Shown in pieces: positions 50,630 to 61,543 of a DNA stretch of 64,000 bases. Below the pieces are notes generated by a model, which worked only from the letters and a program-made list of their open reading frames with translations, was not told where the DNA came from and did no database searches. Location: NCBI RefSeq assembly GCF_038396675.1, contig NC_088926.1:4377501-4441500 (forward strand). The letters run 5' to 3'. Position 1 is the stretch's first letter. Every line of letters starts with the position of its first letter. The position numbers and the translations under genes were made by a program. The DNA is from Hydra vulgaris (Eukaryota > Cnidaria > Hydrozoa > Anthoathecata > Hydridae).

Positions 50630-52790
50630 ATGAGTGATAACGTAGAAGACCAGAGCTTATATGATGAACTGAAATGGTTTGCTTATCGCGAAGAGAACGA
50701 TGTGTTTTTTTGTCAAGTTGACATTAGTGTAGGGGAGGAAGTCGGCAAACTTTGCGGTGCAACGTGCAAAACGCAGTACGAGGGAAAAGAGAAACGAAAT
50801 AAAAAACCCACCGCCAACATGAAACGCCATTTTGTCAATAAAGATTCGACACTTTTAACAAAAATTGTTGAGGCAAGAGAGCAGAAACTGAAGAAAGAGA
50901 AGGCCAAAAAGGAAAAGAAACGCACCTCATCCGTTTTTGGCGGAAATCAGGGATCTGCTAGTGAGATGAGAAAAGTACAAGCACCCATGATCGCTTTCTC
51001 AACAAAGTTACCATCACAATTTCGAAAGAGGACTTCAAGAAAGGCATGAACATGATGATTCTTCAAAACGGCGTTCCCTTTAACCTATTCAGCAGTGAAG
51101 GAATCAAGATTTTGACTGGCGATTTGGAAAAACATTTTGGCTTGAAAGTCAACCCGGATTCTGCTCAACAAAAGCGGGCTGAGTTAAAAATCAATCTACA
51201 GAGAAAGTTGGTTTTTCTCAAAGTCAACAGAGCTTCAAGACATAATCGAAGCCTTCTTGGCGTCAATGTGCAGTTCTTCATGGATAGCAAAATCACTCTC
51301 AAAACTTTGGCACCAGTTGACAATCATGCTAGACACAAGGCAAAAGAAATTCAAGAAATTCTTGAAGGCGCGCTGGAATCGTATGGCATCAGGATAGAAA
51401 ATGTTCTCGGAATTACGACTGATAACTAGTCGAACATGGTGAAAATGGTTGGAGACTTTAGAAAGACAGATGAAGAAGGTGACGTCACTGACGAGTCTGC
51501 TGAAGAACTTGCTGGCGTCGAAATCGAAGAAGAACTTGAGGTTGAAATTGAAGGTGATCTGTCGGATGCTAATATCACTGACGACGACGACGTGTTTGAA
51601 CAGTAGAGGCCTTACTTCAACGAAATATCGAAAAACATGATCACCGTTAATCTGCAACGTTGCGGTGCTCACACCTTGGAACTGGCTGTTAAAGACGGCT
51701 TGGAAAAACGAGGCATTAAGTCTCTGGTTGGCAAAGCTCGAGATGTAGCAAAAGCTTGTCGAACGTCGAAAGTAAATAAGTTTTGCAAACAACACAAAAC
51801 TAAAAAGGTACATACAATATAATCGCAAATCGCAATAAATGAAAATGTTAAAATGAATATTACTAAGAATCTGAACTTGAGTTTAAATTTAACATTTGTC
51901 AATTTTGCGTTTTCGAATGTTAAAAACATTCAAATTAAAAAAAAAATTACTCAAATTTCTCAAATTTACAGGTTGCAATAATCGACAATGCAACCAGATG
52001 GTCCAGTACATTCAACATGCTCAACCAACTTCTTGAGATGCGTGATGTCCTGAATGCACTGGAAGCGGAATTTAAAACCCGTGACTTTACGCTTCTAAAT
52101 TACGTGTGGAAGCAAATAGAGGAACTTGCAAAAATCCTCGAAAAACCGGCAGTCGCAACTCAACAATTCCAGAGTCAGGATCTCACGCCTGGGAACTTTA
52201 TTTACATTTGGGAAATTCTGAAGGAGGAGCTAGTTTCTGGTGAATTCAAGACGTCTGATTTTCCATTGAGTTATTGCCACCAATTCCACTCCCCTCGATT
52301 TGAAGAATTTCGAAATCGAGGGGAGTGGAATTGGTCGTCATGGAAATGACTCTGGCGAGAGTACTGGAAGCGGTTTGGAAAATGAAGAGGAATCCGGGGA
52401 AATGAGTCCCAGAAAAAGGATGCGAATTCGAATAGAACGTGCTCGGAAGCAAAAAAGCGAGCAGTGCAGCCAAGACATTGTTAATCATAAACGATTGGAG
52501 GAAAAAGAATTCCGAGAGGCTATTCAAAGTTTGCCAAAGCTTGCTCAACAGATCATGAAGAAAAAGGATGATGGAAATTCGAAGTACGAAACTGTTTTGG
52601 ACGGAATAAAGCTGTTTCCTAAGTTGATCCAGAAAGCATGCCAGATTGCTTCTGCTCTTCCTATGACGCAAGTCAGCGTGGAGCAGTGTTTTCTGGCCTA
52701 AAGTTTCTGACTCCGGACCAAAGAAGTCATATGGAATCGGATTTGATTGATAGCATGGTTTTTCTTCGAATGAATAAAGAGTATATTTGA
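50630..52790 (+). pseudogene. hAT transposase with BED-like zinc finger, inactivated
   Basis: Starts ATG at 50630 (MSDNVEDQSLYDEL). A BED-like finger covers about residues 30-65 (CGATC ... NMKRHF), then a Lys-rich coiled coil. Recognisable blocks: LGITTDN*SNMVKMV (catalytic Asp of the D-N-x-S-N-M motif, with a TAG), RCGAHTLELAV (C-x-x-H), IIDNATRWSSTFNML (after a 164-bp GT-AG intron, 51808-51971), and VSVEQCFSGLKFLTPDQRS ending FLRMN (dimerisation domain with the Glu, in a shifted frame). Lesions: frameshift near 51005, in-frame TAGs at 51427 and 51604, a palindromic deletion junction at 52280-52334, and a one-base shift near 52697. The intact splice sites suggest recent death. Confidence 0.9.
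52280..52334. repeat. Perfect 22-bp palindrome at a deletion junction in hAT transposase
   Basis: Arms 52280-52301 and 52313-52334, no mismatches, 11-base loop. The right arm is in frame with the downstream transposase part (NFEIEGSGIG). The left arm is its inverted copy, and the expected central part of the hAT catalytic domain is missing at this point. Confidence 0.93.
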
Positions 52791-53142
52791 CTTTTGAGTG
52801 TGTATTGACAGAAAAAAAAAACGAGAAAACGTTTTGAATTTGGAATTTGATGCTAAAAAAATTTGTTGAAAAAATTTTGTAGAAATGACCAGGCAAATGC
52901 ATAAATTTGCTAGTACGAAATGAAAGGGTATATAAAAGGGATTGATTCTTCAAAAAAATGTAATAGTTTATTTTTCATTCATTAAAAAATTTATGAATAG
53001 GCGGCAAGGTATACTTTTAAATCTTATTCTTCTATTGACGTTATAAGGAGCCGGAGCGGAGTCGGAGCCGAGTTTTTGCTCGCAGCCGGAGCCGGAGCGG
53101 AGCCGTGAAAAAATTGGGCAGCTCCGCAAGCCTGTGTAGAAC

Positions 53143-55680
53143 TAATCGGCAAGTATTTTAACATCAAAATTTGTTCAAGTCAGATTGTACAACTCATTAG
53201 ACATCAAAAGTCTTTGTAAACCATTTTTCATGTAAAACTATTTGTTGACATCTGCAACATGCTCTTTGCATACCAAATAACAACATCTACTGTGGCACAA
53301 ACATCGCAATCAATCGCAACCTCAATTGACATGGCTTCATGTTCTTCATTTTCTTCTCAACAAGTCAGTGTTTTATCTGTATCAAATAGTGATCACTTAT
53401 CTCCTTTATCTTGTCCTACTTTAAAAACCTCTTTTCATGAATCACTATCCAGTTTGAGAGCTAACCAGTTGAGTCCCAGAAAAAAGGTTATGAGAAAGAG
53501 ATTAACCATTTTGGCAAACAAAATGGCAATTAAGAAGAGAAAGCATAAAAAAGATATTAAAGGTTTTAAGAGATAAGGCAAAGGCTAGACCATACAGATT
53601 TAAATATCTAAATCAAGTTATTACTCGTAAGGAAAAGATAGTTTCTCAACTTAGAAAAAAATTAAAAGAAAAGTTTTTAAATTTACAGTTGAAAAAACTT
53701 CAACATTTTTTGTTTGAAACGACAGTTGACATTCACGCAAAGCAAGTTTTCTTATCAAAAGGCAATGTTAAGCCAACAACTTGCTGAAAAAAATTCTGCA
53801 ATTTTTGTACTGTAAAATAACATACTGATTTTACAGGAAGAGTTGTAGTGGTGTGGTGACAACATAATAGAAATGTGTAATAATAAGGTATATGTTATTT
53901 TAAATAATAGTATGTCTTATAACCTTTCATTAACAGATATTATTGACAGATAGTAGGTTAATCTTTTTTTTTTATAATAAATTTTACAGTCCCTAATGTA
54001 TATCATATTCTCTATCTCCCCTTTTTTTTAAGATTATGAAAAGATTTATAATTATTTAATTTGTTTTTATGTATACATATATGTATATAGAAATGTAATT
54101 TTAGGTAGTCGGTTAGTTACCGATATCCAACAACCAGGGTTGACCTGGTTGCAATGTGCTATGGGAAACCAAAGCTCATTTACTATTTGACATAAGCAAA
54201 TTTCCTGGCTCATGACAATTAATGTTAACCATAATGATGGCTATTCATTGTTTCTACCCAAAAAGACAAACTTTAGCTTGCATGGATTAAGAGATATTAG
54301 TGTTTAATTACAATAAATCAGTACATTCTAGACAAATGGCATCTGCCATTACCAGATAGTTACGCTAACACAATATAATTTTATTTTCATTATAATTTAT
54401 AATCAAAACTATTATATTTCAGGTTAAAAAGTATTGCAGGGTCGACTTCTATCGATTTTTCTGTTTGGTAATGGGAAATGTGTTATGTATCAGGAGTTAA
54501 GTGATTTTGAATTTTTTTTTAAGTTAGGAAATCATTCTCATCTTCTCTAATTTGTAATGGGTTTTTAAGTTATTGTGCTAAATATCTATTATATTTTCAT
54601 TTATCTTTTATTGCAAGGTTTTAACTATGATGGCAGTTTGCTATTGTAGATGTATTTGTAGATCTTAAAGACCTCAAGATTATATTTATTAATTCAGTAA
54701 TAATAGTTAGATGTTAATTTATTATACAATAGTTAATTGTTAGACTTAATTTTTTTTTAAATTTTATATATCTGATATATTTAATCTTATCTATCATTGC
54801 AAGGTTACACAACACGATGAAAACCACACGATTGCTTCGATGGATGTTGATCTTTTTCATACCAAGATTAAACCGGTTAGATCATATTTTTTTAGAGATT
54901 GATTATGTTTATTAATGCAATAATAACAGTTATATATTTATTTATTATCCGAGACATAAGGCATCCTTATTAAATAGGTATGGTGATATTAATTTAGGGG
55001 TTTACTTTATTTTAGATATCATTGGATGTGGTTTCCTTTGCGTACTAAAGAATCGACTCGTTCTAGCTATGGATGTCACAGTTTGGAGTTCATGCTTGTG
55101 TTAAATAGTGATGCTGAAAATAATCAGTGAAAAAAATATTGAAAATAATCAGTGAAAAAAAGTGATTTGAGCCTGGGAAGAAAAATACCCTCAAAAAATC
55201 TTATACTAAATTCAAAATCATTGACAGGTTTCAAATTTCATTTAATTATCTTTTAGCGTTCAAAAGTTATGACCATGCAAAGATTCCACCCTCCTGAAAA
55301 TTAGAAGATTGTGAATTTGAGGTTGTCATAACCTTCCAGCACCTAAAGATAATAAAATGAAATTTAAAACCTGTTGATGAATTTAAATTTAGTATAAGAT
55401 GGTAAACTAAAGTATTTTTTAAATACATTGCCCACACTTATGGGCTTGGGAGTAAACTTTTTTGGGGTGTTCTTGTTTCAGGTTCTAATCAATGCAATTT
55501 TTTCCTTAACGTCTATATTGAACATTAAAATGTTTACCCATGAAAATAGAAAATTTATTAATTATTAATTTAAATACTTGAAAAAAACTGAGCTTAAATA
55601 AGGGCTATGAAATATTTTTACGATTTTTTGTTTCTAAATGAAAGAATATATTATCACACAATATCTCCGTTATCATCACA
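53143..55680. other. Mostly non-coding stretch with one basic open frame
   Basis: A plus-strand reading at about 53259-53576 continues in the next frame to 53785. It is Ser-rich, then strongly basic and heptad-like (KVMRKRLTILANKMAIKKRK, then VITRKEKIVSQLRKKLKEKF). It could be a coiled-coil fragment of a THAP/P-element type gene, but nothing decisive was found. From 53800 to 55680 no gene is recognised. Confidence 0.35.
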
Positions 55681-55817
55681 TATTAGGGACTTTAAGCAAA
55701 GACAACGGGTTTTGTTGACAATGGTAAACTTAAGGCGATTTTAATTCCCGTTCTAAGTTTTTCCGTTTTTAGTTTTATAAATTAAGCAAATTTATCTAAA
55801 CATTCGCGTAAACAAAT

Positions 55818-56896
55818 ATGGCCTCCTTACGAGAAACAAAAGAAGTTATTTTAGCCGCTTATAGCCAAAACGAGATTTCAGATGAAGAATTCCTATTACT
55901 GTATGATATAAATTCCAGTACAAATTTTTACTTTCCATATCAGAAATACCAACATTTTGAATTAGATTTAATGACAGATGATGAATGTTTTGCAGAATTT
56001 AGATTTTATAAAAATGACATCTATCGTATCGCAGAAGTACTAGCCATACCTGAAGAAATAATCTGCAGCAACAGATCAGTTTTTAATGGCATAGAATCCT
56101 TCTGTGTTTTTCTAAAGCGATTTGCTTACCCTTCACGCTATTTGGACTTAATTCCTCGTTTTGGTCGATCAATTCCCAAGCTATGTATGATGTCAAACGT
56201 AGTCATGAATGGAATATTTTCAAATCACCACCACTTGCTCAAGAGTTTCAACCAGAATTGGTTAGCTCCTAATCAACTGGAGCGATATGCTTTAGCAATA
56301 CATAATAAGGGTGCCCCACTTGATTTTTGCTGGGGATTTGTTGATGGGACAGTTAGACCTGTGTGCAGACCTGGACAAGACCAACAAGTATTGTATAACG
56401 GGCACAAGCGAGTTCATTCAATTAAGTTTCAATCAGTTGTGGCTCCAAATGGACTAATAGCAAATCTGTTTGGGCCAGTAGAAGGTTGCAGACACGATAG
56501 CTCAATGCTTGCCTCGTCAAATCTGTATAACTTATTACTACAAAATAGTGTAAGACCAAATGGAGATCCTTTATGTATTTATGGAGATCTAGCATATCCA
56601 CTGAGAACTCATCTTCAAACCCCTTACAGTAATCGTTATGCATTAAATCCAGAACAAAAGGAATTCAACAAAGCTATGAGTAAAGTAAGATCGTCTGTGG
56701 AATGGGTTTTTGGAGAAATTATTAACTATTTTGCATTCCTGGATTTTAAAAAAAAATGAAAGTACAATTAAGTGCAGTGGGAAAAATGTATCAAGTTTGT
56801 GCATTATTAACCAATGCTCACACTTGCCTTTACAAATCAAACACATCCAATTATTTTGAGGTTGAACCCCCATTGTTAGAGCACTATTTTTTATAA
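55818..56896 (+). pseudogene. Harbinger DDE nuclease with one frameshift in an A run
   Basis: Starts ATG at 55818 (MASLRETKEVILAAY). Catalytic acids are recognisable: Asp in CWGFVDGTVRPVCRPG, Asp in CIYGDLAYPLRTHL, and Glu in VRSSVEWVFGEI. All are in the order and context of the DDE_Tnp_4 (HARBI1-type) fold. At 56748-56756 a run of nine A ends the frame at a TGA. Skipping one base gives the expected C-terminus (MKVQLSAVGKMYQVCALLTN ... LEHYFL) to a stop at 56894-56896. It is thus a one-lesion pseudogene or an assembly or read error in a homopolymer. Full length would be about 359 residues, normal for the family. Confidence 0.92.
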
Positions 56897-57300
56897 TGAT
56901 TCTTATATATTTTTAGGTGTTAGCAACTATATAAGCTATAATTATTCGTGTTTTATATTTTCTTTATTAATAATTATCTCCAACTTAAAATATAAATGTT
57001 TAGAGTATCAAATTCCATAATTTTTACTATAATTACAATGATAAATCAAAATTTATGAACAGTATCTTATTGATTATTTTTTACCAAATTGGTAATATGT
57101 AACAATTTATTATTTAAAACTGACATCTTTAATTGATTAACTTGCAACTAATTTTCTTTTTTATTCAAAAAATAAACAATCGTTTTCTCAAAATGTTATA
57201 GGTTTATTATTCATCACTTACATACATTTGGTGACAACCATATCAAAAATATAGAATTAAAATATAGAAACAAAGAAAATATTTACTATATTTATCTATC

Positions 57301-57963
57301 TTATTGTTTTTGTAAAAGTTGCACAACTAATCCAAGAATTTGCTGATTTTGTTGAAGAATATTTGAAAACATTTGATTTTGTTGTTCTTGACGAGCTCTC
57401 AGCTCTTCTCGCTGCAGGTTTAGTTCTTGTAATCGTAATTCACGATCTGCTTCAGCTTTTTTTCTGAGATACTGAATAGTCTCAGTTCCTGAACTTCTTT
57501 GTTTTTTTGAAGGTGGAGTAGTTACATTATTTTCTGTATTTTTACGTGCTTTTGTTTCCATAAAGCTTTCCATAGACTTTTTTCTCATGTCCTCTGCTTT
57601 CTCTCTCTTAGCTTCCTCATCATTTTGTTTTTTATTATGGTTCAACTCTTCTTCGCATACTTTTATTTGTTCTAATACACTTTCTAAAGCTTCATCAACA
57701 GGAGTGACCTGAGGACTAATTCCACTTGCTTTCTCTTCAGTCTTCTGTTTAGATAAATATTGAGAAACCAAAAAATCGAATCTTTCTCTCACAGCACGAG
57801 CGTCTACTTTAAAATATATATCATCATTAGAGCTCAAACAAAGATTATTTGCAATTGTTTTCCACGAACTTCCCTTTTCTCTGCTTCTTGTTTTATGTTT
57901 ATAAGGTTCTATTAGCAGTATTTCTCGTAACAGCAGTTCGTCTTTCAAAGGACTCCACACCAT
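57301..57963 (-). CDS. Harbinger MYB/SANT-like accessory protein
   Basis: An intact 220-residue frame starting MVWSPLKDELLLREILLIEP. The N-terminal 80 residues look like a MYB/SANT trihelical DNA-binding domain (W-S near the start, SSWKTIANNL in the middle, VRERFDFLV in the third helix). The remainder is a Glu/Lys/Gln-rich coiled coil (about residues 95-220), ending NQMFSNILQQNQQILGLVVQ. In PIF/Harbinger elements this protein binds the transposon ends and brings the nuclease into the nucleus. Its stop lies about 400 bp from the end of the convergent nuclease gene. No lesions seen. Confidence 0.9.
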   Translation of the reverse strand: MVWSPLKDELLLREILLIEPYKHKTRSREKGSSWKTIANNLCLSSNDDIYFKVDARAVRERFDFLVSQYLSKQKTEEKASGISPQVTPVDEALESVLEQIKVCEEELNHNKKQNDEEAKREKAEDMRKKSMESFMETKARKNTENNVTTPPSKKQRSSGTETIQYLRKKAEADRELRLQELNLQREELRARQEQQNQMFSNILQQNQQILGLVVQLLQKQ

Positions 57964-58589
57964 AATTTTTCTAAAAAGAAAAAATAAAATATTTACAAAC
58001 TATTGATGACATTTTCTTTCAAAACATTTTAGTCAACTATAAGTCATAACGTTCTTCAAGCTAAGTTTAGAGTTTAGAAAAGTTTATTATTGAACTTTTA
58101 TTTTTAATGGCAGGGTTTTAAAAATAACTCAATAACAAGCCTAAATTATTAGTTATATTCTTGTTATAAATACAACAAATATATTTATACTTAAAATAAA
58201 TCATATAAAAATATACATCACCTTTTTCTGCTAATTTCGGTAACTTCAACACTTTTTTCCATTTCAACGCAAAAGCACGCGTTTTTGAAACAACCGCAAA
58301 ATGGCTTTTTCCCGTATTAAACTAGTTCAGAACGGCATGAGGATAAGGGAATCACCGTAACTGGGCATGCGTAGTAAAAAAAATATGACGATTAGTCATA
58401 AAATCCCGTTGTAGATACGCTTCCGTCGTGTTTGCTTAAAGTCCCTAATAAATGTCACAAAAGAAGCGTCCTTAATTACTCGTTTTTTAGTTTTTACTTT
58501 TTTAGAAAGTTAATTTGCCGATTTTTGTGCTGTTATAAATACCGGAAAATGGTCAGATATGTCTGTTATAAATATTCCAGTTTTAATTT

Positions 58590-59810
58590 TCATGTTTTTG
58601 AAAATTTTAATAAAATTTGATCAATTAAAGTAGCAGTATTTTTTGTAATTCGAGTAGGTTTATTTATAGTTGGAATAAATCCATTTTGAAACATAATATT
58701 AAAAAAAGTTCTGCCGTCTTTGTTTTTGTCGTATTTAAGCAAATCTGAATTCAGATTGCCTACAAAGTACACGCATTTGCCACTTAATTCTTCGCTTATA
58801 ATTAAGCTTTTAATTTGTTTGTTAAATGCTTTTTTATTACCAGAAGGCGGTCTATATATGACGTGACATCTGCGTTCTTGCATGTTTTGTTTATAACTTC
58901 AATTGATAGCAATTCAAAATCATGCGTAACAGCTAAATATTTTTTGCGTGGTTTGAAATTTAAAGAGTTGTTGATAAAAATGCATAATCCTCCACCTGTC
59001 TTTTCAGAGTCTCTAATTATTAAGTTGAAAATTAGAATTGCTTTCAATTTCCTTGTCACGGCACCATGTTTCAGATAGACATCTAATTTGAAAATTAATT
59101 TTGACGCTAAACAAAAATTGTTTAAATTTCTCAAAATTTTTTGGAGGCTCCTAATATTAAGGTGTAGGATAGATAATACAGTTGAATTTATGTCAGCAAT
59201 AATACTTGAAATATCTGAACTATAGTAATAAAATTTAATATCTATATTTGATTGATTTTTTAACGGTATATATTTGTTTATTAGGAAAGTTTCAAGATTA
59301 TTTATGTCAATATTATTAAAAGCACTATTATCAAAATTATTCCTAAATAATCGATTAGTTTCCATTAAAAAAATATTAATTTAAGATAACAAATATAAAT
59401 AACAAAAGTTAATTACTTTTCCTTTCGAATCCAACTCACAAACGATTAGTTTATCGTAAGATATTATTGCGAACTTGCCAAGCTCTCGTTTCTTTTTCAT
59501 TCGCTCTTTTAGATCTTTTCTTATTAATATTGTTTCAGCGCAGAAATCTTCATTTAACGTAAACTTTTTTTCCTTTCAATTTTTGGGTGTTTTTTAAAAT
59601 AGCAACTTTATCTTTATAATTTAGAAGTTTTATAAAAATTGTTCTAATCTTTTTTGTGTCTCTTATCCCAGTCCTATGGGCCCGTTCAATTTTTATATTT
59701 TTCAATCCAAGTAAGTCTTCGAACAGTTTTAGCACTTTTACTTCAGTCTCATTCCAATTTTCGTTTTCACTTTCTTTTAATCCGTCAACTCTCAACTTTT
59801 AATCCGTCAA
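58590..59810 (-). pseudogene. LINE 5' half: ORF1 and endonuclease
   Basis: On the minus strand, 59810-59450 encodes an L1-type ORF1 segment (MRVDGLKESENENWNETEVK, KIERAHRTG, VAILKNTQKLKGKKVYVKEDF), the transposase_22/RNA-binding type. From 59365 follows ORF2 with an APE-type endonuclease: SILHLNIRSLQKILRN, SEKTGGGLCIFINNSLNF, VIYRPPSGNKKAFNK, FVGNLNSDLLKYDKN and FNIMFQNGFIPTINKPTRIT. One frame change occurs near 58880-58860. The sequence stops around 58597, before reverse transcriptase, so it is 3'-truncated. Confidence 0.85.
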
Positions 59811-59956
59811 CTCTCAAGTATTCCTTCTTGAGCGGTCTTCTATTTCCCCATAGTCATAGAATACATAGTCTGGAAACACGGACCGTTTCCATTGTTTTTC
59901 GATTTTAACTTGAAAACTGCACAACGACCCGGCAAACCTGCACAAGTTTTCGAGAG

Positions 59957-60020
59957 ATTCCAAATCACTATTTATCTCGAAATCGCAACTGCGATTTCGA
60001 GATAAATAGTGATTTGGAAT
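59957..60020. repeat. Perfect 31-bp palindrome with a 2-base loop
   Basis: Arms 59957-59987 and 59990-60020, no mismatches. The right arm is in frame with the following protein (DFEINSDLECLFEVV). The left arm is an inverted copy that ends where unrelated sequence begins. Confidence 0.97.
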
Positions 60021-61144
60021 GTTTGTTTGAGGTGGTTGAAGGAGGATTTTTGAACAATGACATTAACTTAATTACAGATATAGATTCTATTGTTTCTGAT
60101 ATTGATATTTATAGAGATAATGTCGAACAGCATGCATGCATTCAGTGTCCCAAAGTTTACAAGACAATTAGAGGTTTAAAGAGACACATTGCATCGAAGC
60201 ATATTTTAGAGAGTTTTGAAATAGATTATTCAAAAATGTATAATACGGAGAACTCTTCTAATACATTGTCATCACTAAAGCTGAAAAGCATAGTTGAAGA
60301 ATGTGCAAGTTTATTGCAAATGGACATGTGTCTGCCATTTGATATAAGAAAACAGTTCTCATGCGAGAAATTTAGTTATTCATTAGATGATGCTGAAAAT
60401 CTTTGGCAAAAGTTAAAACCAATAATAGAACAATTTAAAGGCAATAGTGATTTATTTTATCAAGATTATTATGGATTGTTGAGCAAAAATCTACTAGCTT
60501 CACACTTCAGCGATCTAGCTTTGAGTAATACACTACTCACTGAAATGTCTTCTCTTATATTAAACAATCTTTCTGATATAAAACCAAATACTATTAAATC
60601 TGTAAATACAACTCAGGAAATAACTGATATAGAGAGAAAGAGTTTACAATATCTTATTGGATATATTTTTCAGAGAGTGTATACTAAGTTTAAAAGTAGT
60701 AAAAATGTATGTAAGTATAGCCAATAGTGTGTTTCAATTTTACTGCGCTGTAGGGTTATGGAAGATGATACTCAGACACTTGTAAATATTAGAGATAGAG
60801 GGGGTTTGTGGAAAGTAAACAATACAATTCAAGATCTTTTTCTGACATGTGAGAATATTTTTCGTAAAAAAACAACACAAGTTTTTTCAAAACTAGATCC
60901 TGACGTTCTAATCGAGTCCATGTCGACAAATTATATTGTTTTATCCCTTTATAAACAAGTTTGCAATGATCCAGAATCAACTGAAGTTAGTAAGAATTTG
61001 CTAGAGCACTTAATTACATTATTTGTAAGAGTTCGTTCATTTTCTTATGCCAAAGATATTATTGAAAAACATAAGATGAGAAAGAAAACCTGTAAAACTC
61101 GTTCATTGCGATGCGAAATAAAGAAAGCAAGTGAAGGAAATTGA
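59990..61144 (+). pseudogene. C2H2 zinc-finger protein of an uncharacterised cnidarian multicopy family
   Basis: One frame from the palindrome to a stop at 61144, interrupted only by a TAG at 60725 (KYSQ*CVSILLRCRVMEDDT). A C2H2 finger lies near the start: CIQCPKVYKTIRGLKRHIASKH (C-x2-C-x12-H-x4-H type). The rest is helical. The most distinctive block is TLVNIRDRGGLWKVNNTIQD followed by LFLTCENIF. The C-terminus is basic (KHKMRKKTCKTRSLRCEIKK). I associate this arrangement with repeated hypothetical proteins in Hydra and corals, but know no function or name. The 5' end is missing: no ATG precedes the open frame and the sequence breaks at the palindrome. It may belong to a mobile element or be a retained multigene family. 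Confidence 0.6.
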
Positions 61145-61330
61145 CATAAATATTGAACATAAAAGGCTATTTTCATAGCCACATATCTTTTTAAAACATT
61201 AATGGCATAAAACTACTTTAATTCTGTTTGAAATTTTACTTAATATTTACTTAATTTATTAAGATAGTACTTCAATAAACTTTTTGTTAGCTTTTTGTTG
61301 TAAATCTCATAGTAAATTCAGGGTTATGAT
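61145..61330. other. Short non-coding spacer
   Basis: A+T-rich; nothing recognised. Confidence 0.4.
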
Positions 61331-61337
61331 CAATTGC

Positions 61338-61543
<206 letters not shown>

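Larger units (their letters stand above)
50162..53134. mobile_element. hAT transposon with perfect 8-bp target duplication
   Basis: The ends CAGGCTTACAGAGCCGGGAG (50162) and, on the complement, CAGGCTTGCGGAGCTGCC (53134) are inverted repeats. Both are followed inward by more GAGCCGG/GGAGCCG motifs. The 8 bases TGTAGAAC flank both sides exactly (50154-50161 and 53135-53142). Length 2973 bp fits an autonomous-size hAT. The transposase is inside on the plus strand. Confidence 0.97.
55684..58448. mobile_element. PIF/Harbinger transposon, two genes, nearly intact
   Basis: Terminal inverted repeats: TTAGGGACTTTAAGCAAAGAC at 55684 and, on the complement from 58448, TTAGGGACTTTAAGCAAACACGAC (20 or more matching bases). 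The element carries a DDE nuclease gene on plus and a MYB/SANT-like gene on minus, converging. This two-gene organisation is typical of PIF/Harbinger. A 3-bp TWA target duplication could not be fixed without ambiguity. Confidence 0.92.

Noticed and set aside
55684-58448. A 3-bp TTA/TAA target duplication for the Harbinger element
   Set aside because: The bases next to the ends (ATTA and TAATA) allow several placements and none gives an unambiguous direct repeat.
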